Source: Rhizopus arrhizus | Lineage: Eukaryota; Mucoromycota; Mucoromycetes; Mucorales; Rhizopodaceae | NCBI GenBank assembly: GCA_024220505.1 | Contig: JAKZZE010000012.1 | Coordinates: 496,001 to 560,000 of the forward strand | Reading direction: 5' to 3' | Length of the DNA: 64,000 nucleotides | Part shown: positions 23,374 to 35,241 of the stretch, piece by piece | How positions within the stretch are numbered: position 1 is the stretch's first letter | Layout: each line of letters begins with the position of its first letter | The notes under the pieces: model-generated | Told to the model about the DNA's origin: nothing | Databases searched by the model: none | Seen by the model: only the letters and a program-made list of their open reading frames with translations | Made by a program: the position numbers and the translations under genes

Positions 23374-25749
23374 TTAAATTTTGCTTCCAAACCAACCGCC
23401 AGACTTCTTTTTATCATCACCCCCGCGCTCAGGGATTTCTATTTTACAAATACGTGCTTTTACATCCAAATTTTTCTCAACTACAATATGAACACGTCCA
23501 CCATCCAATACTTCATCATTTTCATGAGCTTTTGCGATCAAATTCACTACCTTTCTTTCCACTTCATATTTAATACTACGAGCACCATATCTAATGTTGT
23601 ATCCATCAGCTAAGACATCGACTACATCTGCATCCCAAGTCATCGTAATACCATGTCTCTTTCTGGACTTTTCAGCCCACTTGGAGAGTTCTCGAGACGT
23701 GATTTCCCTTAATTCATCATCGCTAAAGGGCAGAAAGAAAAGCACTTCATTAATACGACCCAAGAATTCATCTCTTTTAAAGTGTTGATACAAGATAGGA
23801 TAAATAGTGTGCTCAATGAACTGACGAGACAAGGAGATCTGGCCCTGCTTCAGTTGTTCTTCTTGAAGTTCACTCAATTTTTTTTGACCATTTGGTCCTG
23901 AATCTGTTGGTGCAACAGTCGCGACGCCTGTGGTTTGAGCATCAGATGATACAGAAGCTTCAAGTCGCAAGAGTTCTGCTTCATCAGCAATTTCATGTTG
24001 CGCTAAATTAGAAGTCATGATAAAGATGGCATCCTTGCATTCCACTGTTGTGCCTTTTCCATCTGTAATTCGTCCTTCATCGAATAATTGAAGCATGATT
24101 GTTAAAACATCTGGATGTGCTTTTTCAACTTCATCCAATAACACAACAGCGTTAGGGCCTATAGAAAGAAAGAAATGAGTGTCCATAAAGTCTTTTCTTT
24201 GTCCTAATTTATTCGTACATTCCTTGAGCTTCTCTGTCAATTGTCCACCTTCGTCATAACCCTTTTTTTTATTTTAATGGTAAAATTAAGTACAACCTTT
24301 ATATATTATACTGTTAGTCTTTTAACTTACAACATAACCAGGTGGTGAACCAATAAATCTAGACACATCATGTTTATGCTGAAATTCACTCATGTCAATC
24401 CGAATAAATCCTTTGTCTAATTGTTTTCCATGCAAATTTTGTGCCAATGCTTATTTGAAACTAAGTGGTTGAGCTTTATAAAGAAAATAAAAAAAAATAC
24501 CTTTGGCAAGTTCTGTTTTACCAACACCAGAAGAGCCACAGAACAAAAAGACAAGTGGATGTTCTTCATCATGCCAGCCATTTTGTTTACGGCGAATGGC
24601 ACTAGCTAAAGCATAAATGGGTCCTAATTGTCCAACAATACGGCTTTTCAAGGCATCTTCTAATGGGTGCTTTTTACGATATTCTTTTTCTTTTTGTAAT
24701 TGTGCTTTACGTACACGATCATCATGTTCTGCTTTATCCTTTGGATATGATGCTTCCTTTTCTATAAAAATATAAACAAAACCATTATTCTATTATTCAT
24801 CAAGCGAGTACTTACTATACAACATTTCCTCAATTTCTACATTTTGTTCTCCAGTATATCTCTCCACATAATACAAATATTCTCGAGCTGTTAGACCGTG
24901 TGAATTACGTGCGAATGGATCAGCCATGTAATTCAACAACAGACTGACGATCTGCGGATTACAAATAATCACTGCATAATGAAGAGCTGTGTATTCTCTA
25001 TAATCTCGGTACGGTAATAAATCTTCAGAGAAATCCACTTGTCGTGTATTAGCAGCTTGATGAGATCTAGGATAATATTGGTCTTGTAAATTCGGATCTT
25101 TTTATTTTGATTAGTGTATAAAAGGTATTATTATTATTATTATTATTAATATTATTTGTGTCTACCTGCTCCTTTTTCAAGTAAAAACTTGACCATTTGA
25201 TCGTTGTCCTGAATAACAGCTACTTGCTACACAAAAATTAAGTTGCATATTTTTTACGTTGCTAATTTTTTCTTTTTACCAAAGGAGTCCAACCATATCT
25301 ATGATAAACATTTGGATTGAAGTTTGGATGCTCTGCCATTCTTTTTATTCATTAGCTTAGTCTTTGCTTCCATTATCTGCTACTCACCGTTTTAAGGCCT
25401 TAAAATCGTTTTGAACAATAGCTTGACAAATGATATCTCCTGTCGCTAAAACAATTAAAGTTCAGTTTCTTTCATATTAAAGTCGAAATGTCTTTTTTTC
25501 TTTACGCTCATTTTCTTCTAAAGCAAAAACTTGTCCTACACTTGTTTCATTAACTAAAGCTGCAGTAGTAATAAACGCGGTTGCTTTCCAAATAAAAGAA
25601 AATTGATTTTGGTGGCGTCGTGTCGCAACGCAAATGGACGCTGCCGTTGTCTTTGTTGGACTCAAGCATTTGGTTGATTGAAAACTACTTAATCGAAGTA
25701 GCGTATTTCGTGAAGGTACTTTTGATTTTAAGGCTGATAACCTTAACAT
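23374..25749 (-). CDS. CLPB: Mitochondrial ankyrin-repeat AAA+ chaperone (Skd3/CLPB type)
   Basis: Protein disaggregase of the Skd3 type. Nine exons (25506-25749, 25388-25445, 25280-25340, 25166-25226, 24816-25097, 24501-24761, 24331-24449, 24219-24261, 23374-24158) sum to 637 residues. Order: a mitochondrial-type N-terminus ([10 protein letters not shown]) and a hydrophobic stretch, two ankyrin repeats ([35 protein letters not shown]), a charged linker, then one AAA+ domain with Walker [13 protein letters not shown], pore-loop region GSPPGYVGYDEGG, Walker [14 protein letters not shown], sensor IMTSN, and a ClpB D2-small C-terminus. Only one ATPase domain is present, unlike Hsp78/Hsp104. The 60-nt intron 24159-24218 is stop-free and in frame; removing it restores [12 protein letters not shown]. 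Several introns end in AAG. Confidence 0.92.
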
Positions 25750-25889
25750 GGTTAAAGAAAGAAATAGAAAATAAAGGGAAAAAAAAGAAAAGAAAAAAAT
25801 AGAAGAGAAAAGAAAAGGAGCTGCAGTCACTTTAAGTTTCCTAATTTTATTTTTATATGCAATGAAGAAAAATAAAAACAAAATATTCA

Positions 25890-27050
25890 TTAATCATCTT
25901 CGTCTGTAATACCTTGTTCATGAATAGCAAATACGCAATCAGTTTCAGGTAAAGAAGGAGAATCGTATACTTTGCATATTCTCGTTTCACCACGTCCCTT
26001 TTTAAAGTACAGCCGAGTGCATGAAGCGTGTGCAATAATGTTTCCACCTGCAGGCTTCTTTGGATCCGGATTAAACATAGACGCACTGTTATCTACTTGG
26101 GCAACTACCTGGTTGGTAATGATCACAGCCACACCAAACTCATCAGCTAAACGTTGGAGCCGACGCAAAAATTGTGCTAAATGATTTTGGCGGGCTGCCA
26201 ACTCACCTCGACCTACATAGTCTGTACGATAAAGAGCTATGGCTGAATCGACAATCAATAGAGCAAATCGAGTTTCGGCCATCATGGCTGCTGCTTGGAC
26301 TAAAAGCGATGTCTGTTGGTCGGTATTGTAGGCACGAGCATAGGCAATGTTATCTAGCGTATCTGGCCCATTCAAAGAATAGCGTTGAGCGATGGAAAGG
26401 ATACGGTTGGGCCGAAAGGTATTTTCAGTATCAATGAATAAACATTTACCTTGTGCACCGCCCATCTCCAAAGGTAACTGGGATGTTACTGCCATCGTGT
26501 GGCAGAATTGACTTTTACCTGTCCTGAATTCACCAAATATTTCCGTGATAGATCCTGTTTCTACACCACCTATTAGATAAGAAAAGTTTGTCACCAATAA
26601 GTACAGCTAAACAAATATTCTATATTCTAACCTCCTAATAAACTATCGAGTGCTTTGGATCCTGTCGTGATCGTGATGACATCTTGTCGATATTTATGTA
26701 CTTCAGTGGCTGTTGTAAATCCTAAACCAATAAGTTTGGCAGCTAGAAAAAATAGTGTAAGTTGCCAAAAAAAAAAAAAAAAAACATGTACCTTCAATAA
26801 TAATTTTGTCTGCTTTTGCTTCAGATATGCCCTTGATATTAAGCAAAACTTTCTTCGGCACATAGACAATGGCTTCAACTGTATAATAACCATTTTCTCG
26901 TAGTTTTTTAACATCTGCAGCTGATATGCCACAAACCTGTACAAAAACAACTATTAATCTCTACTATACTTTCTCACAAAGAAAAACCTCTAATTTAGAA
27001 ATAGGAAAAAAGTTTCCAGATTCATCACTTCTAGACATTTCTTGTACCAT
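25890..27050 (-). CDS. RAD51: RAD51 recombinase
   Basis: RecA-family strand-exchange protein of homologous recombination. Exons 26988-27050, 26792-26936, 26632-26742 and 25890-26569 give 332 residues. The N-terminal helix-hairpin-helix domain starts [17 protein letters not shown]. Walker A is GEFRTGKSQ, Walker [16 protein letters not shown], then [25 protein letters not shown] and [16 protein letters not shown], all Rad51/Dmc1 hallmarks. Loop and C-terminal wording ([13 protein letters not shown]) favours Rad51 over Dmc1. Some usually invariant positions differ, for example [11 protein letters not shown] where IDTEGTFRPER is usual, so it is a rather diverged copy. The stop lies 141 bp from the CLPB start on the same strand. 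Confidence 0.92.
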
Positions 27051-27361
27051 TTAATCTTGATAAAATAATAATAATAATAAAAAAAAAAGGGTTTTTTTAT
27101 GAAAGCATCAAATTTAAGAGATTCTTAAACTGCTTGTCTCATAAAATTAATTATTACTGTGGCAATCCCACCTTACTAAAATTTATAGCATTTATCATTT
27201 TTATTTTGAAATAATATGTTTAATTAAAAAGTGATAAAACTATATTATATTAAGATAAAGAGTACGTGTTAAAAGAGGGGTATTTAATTTTTACTTGATG
27301 AACTGAAAGATGAGAAGTGTGTGTACAGTCAAATGTTTTTTATAACCAAAAAAAAATCGAA

Positions 27362-28819
27362 TTATCTTTTTGTAGTCTTTATCCATGGATGATTAAGTGC
27401 TTGCTCTGGTGTCATCCTTTTTGATGGCTCCCATGTAAGACATTTACTAATGAAATCGCCAAAATCTCTATCAAATGTATCATAATCCGATCTTTTTAAA
27501 GCCTCTGTGAATGTAAGAGAATTAGGCTTTCTCTTTTTCCCTTTTGAATTGATCGCTTTCCTTGGATGATCATATCGATCTTTTTGTTTGAAGGATTAGC
27601 AAAGCATAAAAAGAAAGCTTTTATTCTTAATTACCAAAGAATTGCTTTTTTCTTGAGCATCTATCTAAATACTGCTTACTGGGTACACCTAATAGTTGCA
27701 TAATACATGCTAATTGATCAAGTTCATTCTCTCCTGGAAATAAAGGTCGACCTGTGTATAATTCCGCTAATATGCATCCTGTACTCCACATATCTATCGG
27801 CAATCCATATTCTAGTCCCAATATAACCTCTGGTGCACGGTAAAATCTGCTTTGAATATAAGAGTAAACTAATAAAAAAAGTTTTTATTTTTATTTTTAT
27901 TTTTTTGTATACTAAATATGGCTAAAGCTTACCTTTTTCATTCACAAAACATGAACTACCAAGATCAATCACGCGAATACCACTCTTATCAGGTTGTTTT
28001 AGTAAAATATTCTAATACAATACGAGTTAAAACTTTAGCTGACAAAATCCTACTATTCGGCTTTTCAATGTACCTCAGGTTTTAAATCGCAATGAATAAT
28101 ATTATGTTCGCTTAGTAAGTTTAGAGCAGTTAGTATTTGATGTGCAAATCTAAAGAATGACCGAGACTTCAGGTTATTGACGTTTGTCACTGTGTTTTTC
28201 AAATATACCTCTTTACTAATCCCATGCTGAATCCTTGATATGAATTTTGCTGTAATATTTCAAACAGATTTAAGCTTAGACATTCAAAAGCTATACAGAG
28301 ATGCTCTCTAAAATAGAAACTATCCAAAACCCTCACAATAAAATGTTTATTGTGAGGATCCTATAGACAACAGTCGTTAATTTTTATTTTTCAAAAGAAA
28401 ACTTAACTGACCAGTTGCATTAATTTCTCCAATATTTTAATCTCCGTTAAAGCCTGAGCATGATACTTTTTTTTATTGCGAATGATCTTGACTGCAACAA
28501 TGTTACTTGATGAATCTGCTTCTTTAGGTTGCGGCTTCATGTCCCTGCATTTCACAACTTGGCCAAAGGATCCCTTTCCAAGGCTTTCTATAATTTCGTA
28601 ACGATAATTTAAATGGTCTCTGATGACTATCTTGTAATCTCCATTTTCATCATCATATCCATAATTTAATGAGCTTTGATCCATAGTCGCCCAATGTTTT
28701 TTGGCGTGGGACCCAACACAGTAGACTGAGTGATACCTTAATATTTCTGTTTGCTCATAAGGTGAAAGAAATGGTTTGAATCGGTGAAGAGCTACTATAT
28801 ATACCAAAAATTGCTTAGC

Positions 28820-28866
<47 letters not shown>

Positions 28867-29924
28867 ACTCACTTTTGGAGCTTACGACTTCTGTGATTCC
28901 TTTTTCCTTTCTGTTCTGAGTCTTTCCTCCTTCCACGAAAAAATATGATTGATTATACGATCTATTCTTACGGTTAGGTTCACTAGAATGCTTGAGAATT
29001 GCTTCTTCATCTGGTTGACTGATCACACCATGTGCTGAGACATAGCTAGCACTCGGCTTTATTAATCTCTCTTTTGCAATTTGATCTAGCGTCATCTCTT
29101 GATTGAAATGAGAAGATAAACTTTTAACAGATTTTGAAGTGAATATTTCTGGTCTTCGAAGCTTTGTATGTGTCATGGGATCTTCTTTCTGCTTATTATG
29201 TATTTCACATTCATTTTCGCTATTATCATTTGAGCTTTTGGATTTTCCTTTACAAAGTACAGCTGAACTTTTATTTTGAATGGGTATAGGCAGTCTAGTG
29301 TTATTATTGTTTGCTAATTTCTTTTCTTGTTTCATTGATTCATCCAGCTATAAAAAGGTGTGAAAAAAGGAGCACATATACACAAAAATGATCCTTCCTC
29401 CTTTCATTTACCTCATTTTCCGTTTTTATCGATAAATTAGTAAAAGAAGCCAAGGGGTCCAGCTTATGGGGATCAGACTTTATCGGTGATATCAAAGGGT
29501 CAAATTCAGCCAATTCTTGGTTTGCTTTTCCGCTAGATTCCTTGTTTGTTTGCAATTTTGAAAGCCGAGCAATCGATGTTTGTCTCACTCTTCTGCTACT
29601 TCCTCCCGCAGGTGAAGACGGTGGCGTGAGTTGGGCTACTGTAGATGGCTGTTCGGTCGCGTTTTGTCGATGAGGAGGTGCAGGCAATCGAGTAGGGATC
29701 ATTGGTTTTTCTAAATCCACTTTTTGTAGTGAGTTAACTTTAGGAGTTCTCGTTGGTATGTTGCTGTTTTCTTTTAAGGCTGATAGTTTTACAGAAGACG
29801 AAGTATCTTTCGATGAACTGCAAGTATTCGATTGTAATAAAGACGTATCTACCATGTCTTGTAAATAGCTTCTTCTTGATGATTCTCCATAATTAGTAGA
29901 TTTTCTTGAGCTGTCGAAAGACAT
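27362..29924 (-). CDS. DYRK-family dual-specificity protein kinase (Pom1/DYRK2-like)
   Basis: Eight exons (29412-29924, 28873-29347, 28412-28794, 28209-28360, 28074-28149, 27933-28011, 27635-27868, 27362-27579) sum to 709 residues. A Ser-rich N-terminal half leads into the DYRK-homology box ([15 protein letters not shown], then [14 protein letters not shown]). The kinase domain has [30 protein letters not shown] in place of DFG and the activation loop [14 protein letters not shown] with the autophosphorylated second Tyr. DYRKs act in polarity, cell-size control and stress. The intron 28795-28872 contains about 36 A residues on the coding strand and is stop-free. Read as exon it would insert poly-Lys, but splicing it rejoins SSK to [10 protein letters not shown]. 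An ATG right after an intron acceptor (29925) marks the start; a noncoding 5' exon is likely. Confidence 0.92.
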
Positions 29925-30739
29925 CTGCAAATGACTAAAACAATTATATATTTACAGCTGACGCATTTTAGATATACTCACACTTTTTCTATCTGTAAAT
30001 AGCAAACTTGTAAAACAAAAAAAAAAAAAAAAAAATGCTTTTTATGAACTAATAAAGAGTAGCTTTTTTAATAAAGCGGTTCTTGCAATGGATGCGGACA
30101 ATATTCATTTTCTTATTTCGATTTTTCCACTTAAAATTCAGACGAAAATAAAAAAATTCAGACGTTTCGTAGACAAATTAAGAAATATATTTTCTGTAGT
30201 CAACTCAACACAAAAACATCTTTCGATCAAGTTTTGCCGTAATCTGAATATAGTAGCTGTTCTTATATATCACAAATTTTGTGAAATTAATTTATTTCTT
30301 CAAATGTTCACAATTTAGGAGCCTACTAGTCATTGTTACTTACTGACAAGCCATTTCTTGACAAGTTTCTTATATTGGCTATTTGTTAGAGCTATAATAT
30401 GTTATAAAACATAACTACACTTTGTTCCAAAATCATTGCTATATTTTTGAGAAAAAAATCCATGCAGAAGTAAAAGAAAAATTGGTGCAAAAGATAGAAT
30501 AAGAATAATAGCAATAATGAGTACATAAAGGAAAAAAATTAATGTATAGAGAATAGATAATATATCAATAACATGAACATTACCGATAACTCGAAATCTA
30601 CATTCAATGATAAAAGGTGCAACAATTAAATGTTAATGAGCACAGTGTCAATTTGTTTAAATTCAAGCTTACCAAAGTGCATCTAAGATAACACAGCGAT
30701 AACTGTATTGGAAAGTTACAGGATTTTAGGTAAAGCCCG
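29925..30739. other. Intergenic, no gene seen
   Basis: Probable promoter and 5' UTR of the DYRK gene (possible leader exon near 29985). The rest is AT-rich spacer before the Fanzor-like pseudogene. Confidence 0.45.
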
Positions 30740-32286
30740 TCATTTTTCATTCTTTACAGATCTTTGTCTTCTTCTAGTTGGACCTCTACTTTCAGCCCCA
30801 GCACGCTGAAACCTCTCTGGTATTTTGCCATTTAAACGAAGGCTGCGAACAGTATGAATCATATTTAGGCATGCTGCCAAATCTCGATTCCATAAACTTT
30901 CACAAAGTTCTTCAGCATCTGAGCTATTTTGCACGACCACTTTGCAACGTTGATTTGTACGTAAGTCAAAAAAACAAGTTAGCGAGCAATTTTAATACTT
31001 ATTATCTAGAGTATTTGATTACCTAAGTAAACCATGACAAATAACTTTAGGATTATTTCGTCTTTGATATGACCGTAGATACGGTATTCTCTTGAAGTTT
31101 GTAAGGCTGCGATGTTCACAAAAGGGGCAACACTGACTTTTTCGAAACTCATCAATTGAATACACTAAAAATCCATGTTTTTGTAGCAGCCTTCTGAATT
31201 CGACGCCTCTCAGAGGTTCTTGATGGGTATTTGGAGAGGAATAGTTACCCATGACAAAAACAGTACCGTTTTCGAACTTATTTTTCAGTTTGACAACCAT
31301 ATTCTTGCTAGCATTCTGCCTTCTATGTACTTGGACGGTTTCAATTTTCGATGCAAGGGATACGTAATCAAGTGATTGGTTATAGTTTCTGTAATTATTC
31401 AGTAACCAGTTCGCAGTTTCTAAGGTACTCTTCAAATTTTGTAGATCCAAAGATCGAGAGTTTACAAGAGTATCTTCAGCACTTTGTACTTGTTGTTTAA
31501 CGACTTCACATATATGACAGTACTTCTTTGTTTTTTCCATCTTATTTTGACAAGACTTGGTGTATCTATATGTGCTCGGTGCATCAGCAATAAAATCTTT
31601 ATGTACACAGTATAAAAAGTCTCGTCTTCCCGAGTCAATAGTAAAACAGCGCCTAGTAATTTCCCCATGTTATTGAGCATTGAGATCTGTTATGTAAGGC
31701 GCGGATTCTACAGATGTAATTTGAAGACGAATGTATCGATGCTTTCTATCCCATCTTTTTTAAGGACTGTGCCGCCCACACCATCTGCTTGGATTGTTCC
31801 ACAAAATCGAAGCACACCAAGTCCTTGAGATTACAAAGCTGCAGAATTCATGCTGATCATCTCGGTCCAGAGGTTTATTTTATTGACACTATTAGTTCAC
31901 TGACGGCCAAGGATATCTTGACAAAGGGATTTACTATCAGTTATTGCATAACCAGGTATATAAGTTCTGCGAAGAAGAAAATAGTTGAAAATAGATAAGA
32001 CGAAAACTTCAAATAAGCGAGCAAGTTGATAGAAAGCTATCATATGTTCATATGGGTTGGATTTGGCATCATAATAAGTATTATTCTGTTTGAATGTGTA
32101 CCGGATGGGATATGAAGTCAAGGTAGACGTTAGCCTTTGCAAAGACTGACTGTAAATAGGGCCTTGAAAAGGAAGTACGATAGAAAATGAATTAGTAATT
32201 CTAGAAGCTAAGATTTTTTTTTTGAATTGTCTTGCAGGAGGCATGATTTGTTCATATATTTCGTTGGAGGTTGCTTCGTTGTCCAC
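30740..32286 (-). pseudogene. Broken Fanzor/TnpB-like RNA-guided nuclease gene
   Basis: Pieces of one protein read in order along the minus strand. The N-terminal part (31897-32286) contains TYIPGYAITDSKSL. Then comes FCGTIQADGVGGTVL near 31740-31812. A RuvC-I-like strand TIDSGRRDFLYCV near 31612-31655 follows (DSG where DPG is usual). In 31019-31540, IDEFRKSQCCPFCEH combines the expected catalytic Glu with the first zinc-knuckle Cys pair. Finally NQRCK and WNRDLAACLNM (RuvC-III Asp, about 30860-30905) complete the TnpB signature. Stops and frame changes split it after ILGRQ and near 31700. The last intron (from 31022) has lost its acceptor, so the gene is dead. Fanzors are eukaryotic TnpB relatives (established); membership here is my motif-based call. 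Confidence 0.75.
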
Positions 32287-32949
32287 GCCTTCTTTTTGTC
32301 TGTCTAATCAAGTCTTCTTTTCTTTGGCGAATTTATAATAAGGCATTGATTGCGCGACTAAAATGATAAAAATAGTCGGATGCTTATATAGTGCTGTGAT
32401 CTTTCTAAGGTGGTGCAAACTCATAACAGAAGCTATAAAGCCTTTTAGATAGAAGAAGAAAGATTCCTTTATTAAATGTGTTCTTTGTGTATATTTATAT
32501 ATTCTATTGTAAGGGGCTTAATCATAATTTCTTTGTCTTGAGATGCAGGATAATCGGAACTTCTTTTGGCTTGGGTTTTAGCTTGGAATCGATTATTTAA
32601 AGGTTCACTTACGTATTTTATATTTGGATGGCCTATTATATTGTGTTTCTGTTGAATCATTTTTATATTTAGTTTCTATCCTTTTGTTTATAGAATTGAT
32701 GCTGACAATAGCATTACTTGTTCTTTGCTATGGAATATATTATAATAAACCTAATTGCTATACATAATTATGAATGCACCAATAAATGAATAGATCTAAA
32801 TGAACATGAGGCGCTCTGCAGTATGATAAAAAAAGGGAAATTATGCTTTTGCATATGTACTTAAGACAAGGGCCAAAACAACAATTGTTTTGAGTACTAT
32901 TTCTCTTTATGATGTAATAAAAACCAAAGTAAAAAGACCAAGAGCACCT
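32287..32949. other. Intergenic, no supported gene
   Basis: Lies between the divergent Fanzor-like and transposase remnants. A 62-codon minus-strand frame (32472-32660) has no recognisable features. No terminal inverted repeat around the pair was found by eye. Confidence 0.35.
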
Positions 32950-33382
32950 GTACCTTAGAAGGAGAGAAACATAATAGGTAGCGCTCAGACTGCTAGAAAT
33001 GCTAAAGACGAAACTGTTACTGAGTATTATAACTTTATTATAAATGCCCTTGATACTTTGTATCAGCATGATTAATCTAAGGACAACTACATTGTCACAG
33101 ACAATACTCCCATTCACAAGAATGCTAATATCAGAGAGTATTGTGAAGGGTGGTTAAGGTTGTGTTTACGTTCCAGTTTATTCTTCTAAACTCAGCCCAT
33201 TGAATAATTTTGATCAGCGTGTAAAAGCAAACTTAAAGGATAAGTGTTTTTTTTGCAGGAAGAGACATTGTTATCTAGAATTGGGGAGGCATGCAACAAA
33301 AATCCTTTTGAGCGACCTTCAAGGGCTCTGTAGATATTCAGCTGCTAAATTTGAAGATGGTTTGAATCGTAAATTGACGTAG
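32950..33382 (+). pseudogene. C-terminal fragment of a Tc1/mariner-type DDE transposase
   Basis: The plus strand reads DTLYQHD, a stop, then NYIVTDNTPIHKNANIREY (second catalytic Asp in VTDN), a degraded stretch, TQPIE, a stop, and SACKSKLK, corresponding to the usual SPELNPIEQFW...K motif with the third catalytic residue. It continues with LLSDLQGLCRYSAAKF in another frame. At least four stops and one frameshift. The spacing between the second Asp and the Glu is about 33-34 residues, as in DD34E elements. The N-terminal half is missing. Confidence 0.7.
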
Positions 33383-34209
33383 TTCTGTCTCTTTTTTTTT
33401 TTAGGATGATTTATCTATACAAGTAAAATCTAAAACTTCATCTTGTGCCGACAGTATCAACGGTGTTAACATTGAAACTGAGAGAGGGCTGGGAAAGAAG
33501 AACACTAAGACAATATTAAATAATAGAAAAAAATATGAAGTACACTACATAAAACTTTTTTTTTGTTCAATATCAAACGCAAAAAAATGTATGATAAATG
33601 TTCAAAAACTTGAAAAGGTAAGTCTTGTTTCAAGTTTCTTTTCCTATTTGAATTGTTTTATCAAAAACTTCATGTCATGCGAAACTTGGTTAAAAAAAAA
33701 GCCATCTCTTTGCTTCTTTGCCAAGATTGTAGAAGAGACAGACGTAGTTTTGAAATTTAATGAGAGAGTTACATTTATACCTTATCATCTTTTTGCATAA
33801 GTTGCTTCAAGCAAATGTTAAAGAACAATCAATACTTGCATCATAATTGACTTGGTAAGATAAAAAGAAAAAAAAAAGATATTTAAGAAGAATGAATGGA
33901 GGTCTTGCTTTGTTTATTCATCGTTTTTTCCCTTTTAGTTTAAAAACAACATGCGTAAAAAAAAACTCTATTATCTCACTCTCTGGTCCTCTTCTTTCGC
34001 GGACATGGTCATACTCCTGGCTTTATTAAGCCTTTCTAAACTACAGTCACTTCCACACTGTCAACAAAACTATTGTCGTTCTCTTCTGAAAAGGAAGCAG
34101 AACTAGGCTGCAATTGATGATTACTTTACTTTTCGGAGGTAAGCGCTTTTATTCTTATATTGTTTATGTCTTGATGACTGAGACTGACACTTCATACACC
34201 CTGTCAGTA
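33383..34209. other. Intergenic, no supported gene
   Basis: AT-rich. A 69-codon frame at 33591-33800 has no domain-like content. Confidence 0.35.
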
Positions 34210-34465
34210 TATTATATTGAATGCTTCAAGATCTTGTAATAACAAACGAAAACAAGTTTATGTCCTTGGACAGATATGCCTATATCTCATTGGTAAATCT
34301 GCTAAACCTAGCTTCTATATGCTACAGCAATTGTTTAGCCTATTAAAAAGTCATGATGACATAGAAGCCTTTGAAGCTTTAAATTTTCTCTCCGAGCTCA
34401 AATTATGCTTTTTACGCTTATTCAATGCCTGCCTTAATAAACACTATGCTTGTAAAAATGGATAG
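34210..34465 (+). pseudogene. Possible exon of a decayed dispersed gene
   Basis: A stretch after a plausible CAG acceptor near 34206 reads through LHKH-like helical sequence (KRKQVYVLGQICLYLIG, FYMLQQLFSLLKSHDD, ALNFLSELKLCFLRLF) and ends in a stop. The Leu-rich helical pattern is protein-like, but no start, further exons or family could be fixed. It may be a remnant of a multicopy gene. Confidence 0.3.
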
Positions 34466-35241
34466 AAGGTACATGTCTCCAGATAAAAAAAATGCTTCAA
34501 TGTCTTAACATGGACAATCCTTTGAACTTGAAGGGATCAAACAAGCCTGATTGACGTTGCATGACGTAGGACTTCCTCTCTCCACAGGTTTTGTGGGGAG
34601 TACTTGCTGATTTCTGACAGAATGCATTCATTCTTCCTCAAAACAATTCATAAAGCAAATCCAGTCAGGAACAAGCAAATGAATATCATTGATTGATTCA
34701 AACTCGTCGTATGACAAGTGGACAGGCTTCATGCCAACACCCTTACCTATACAACCAGAAGGCTTTAATTTATAACGAATTTTTTATAAAAAAAAAGCGA
34801 CATCGTTTAATTTTTCTTTTGGCTTGAATGTTGCATCATAAATACTGCGAAAGATGGCATTAAATTTATAACCATGGCCAGTAAGAATAGATGATGCAAT
34901 CATATACCACAGTAGTGTTCTAGAATACAACTATATGTCCATAGCTAAAATGAGAACAAACTCAGACAGCTGAAATAGTTGTATTAAAAATCCAAAGTTA
35001 TAAATTCATGATTGACTATGTAACAAGAACACAAACCTAATATCTCACACTTGTGCCTGATCTTTATCTCTTCTTACGCTTAATTTTTTTTTTTTTTTTT
35101 TTGAGAATCAAGTGGTTTTTGCATTTTTTTAGAGGCAGCTTATCAAACTCTTACTATGATGTATAAACAAGGTCACGCAACACAATTGTCATACCATTCA
35201 AAGCAAACAAGTATAGTTTAAAGATATTTTTTATTGTCAGT
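34466..35241. other. Intergenic, no gene seen
   Basis: AT-rich spacer with a T run at 35085-35102. Nothing recognised. Confidence 0.4.

Noticed and set aside
25137..25170. TTA/ATT trinucleotide run near CLPB
   Set aside because: Simple microsatellite inside an intron; no further meaning.
28795..28872. Poly-lysine block within the DYRK protein
   Set aside because: The A-run lies in an intron with GTGAGT donor and TAG acceptor; removal restores the conserved DYRK box.
32758..33117. 119-codon minus-strand frame
   Set aside because: It is the antisense of the Tc1-type transposase relic on the plus strand.
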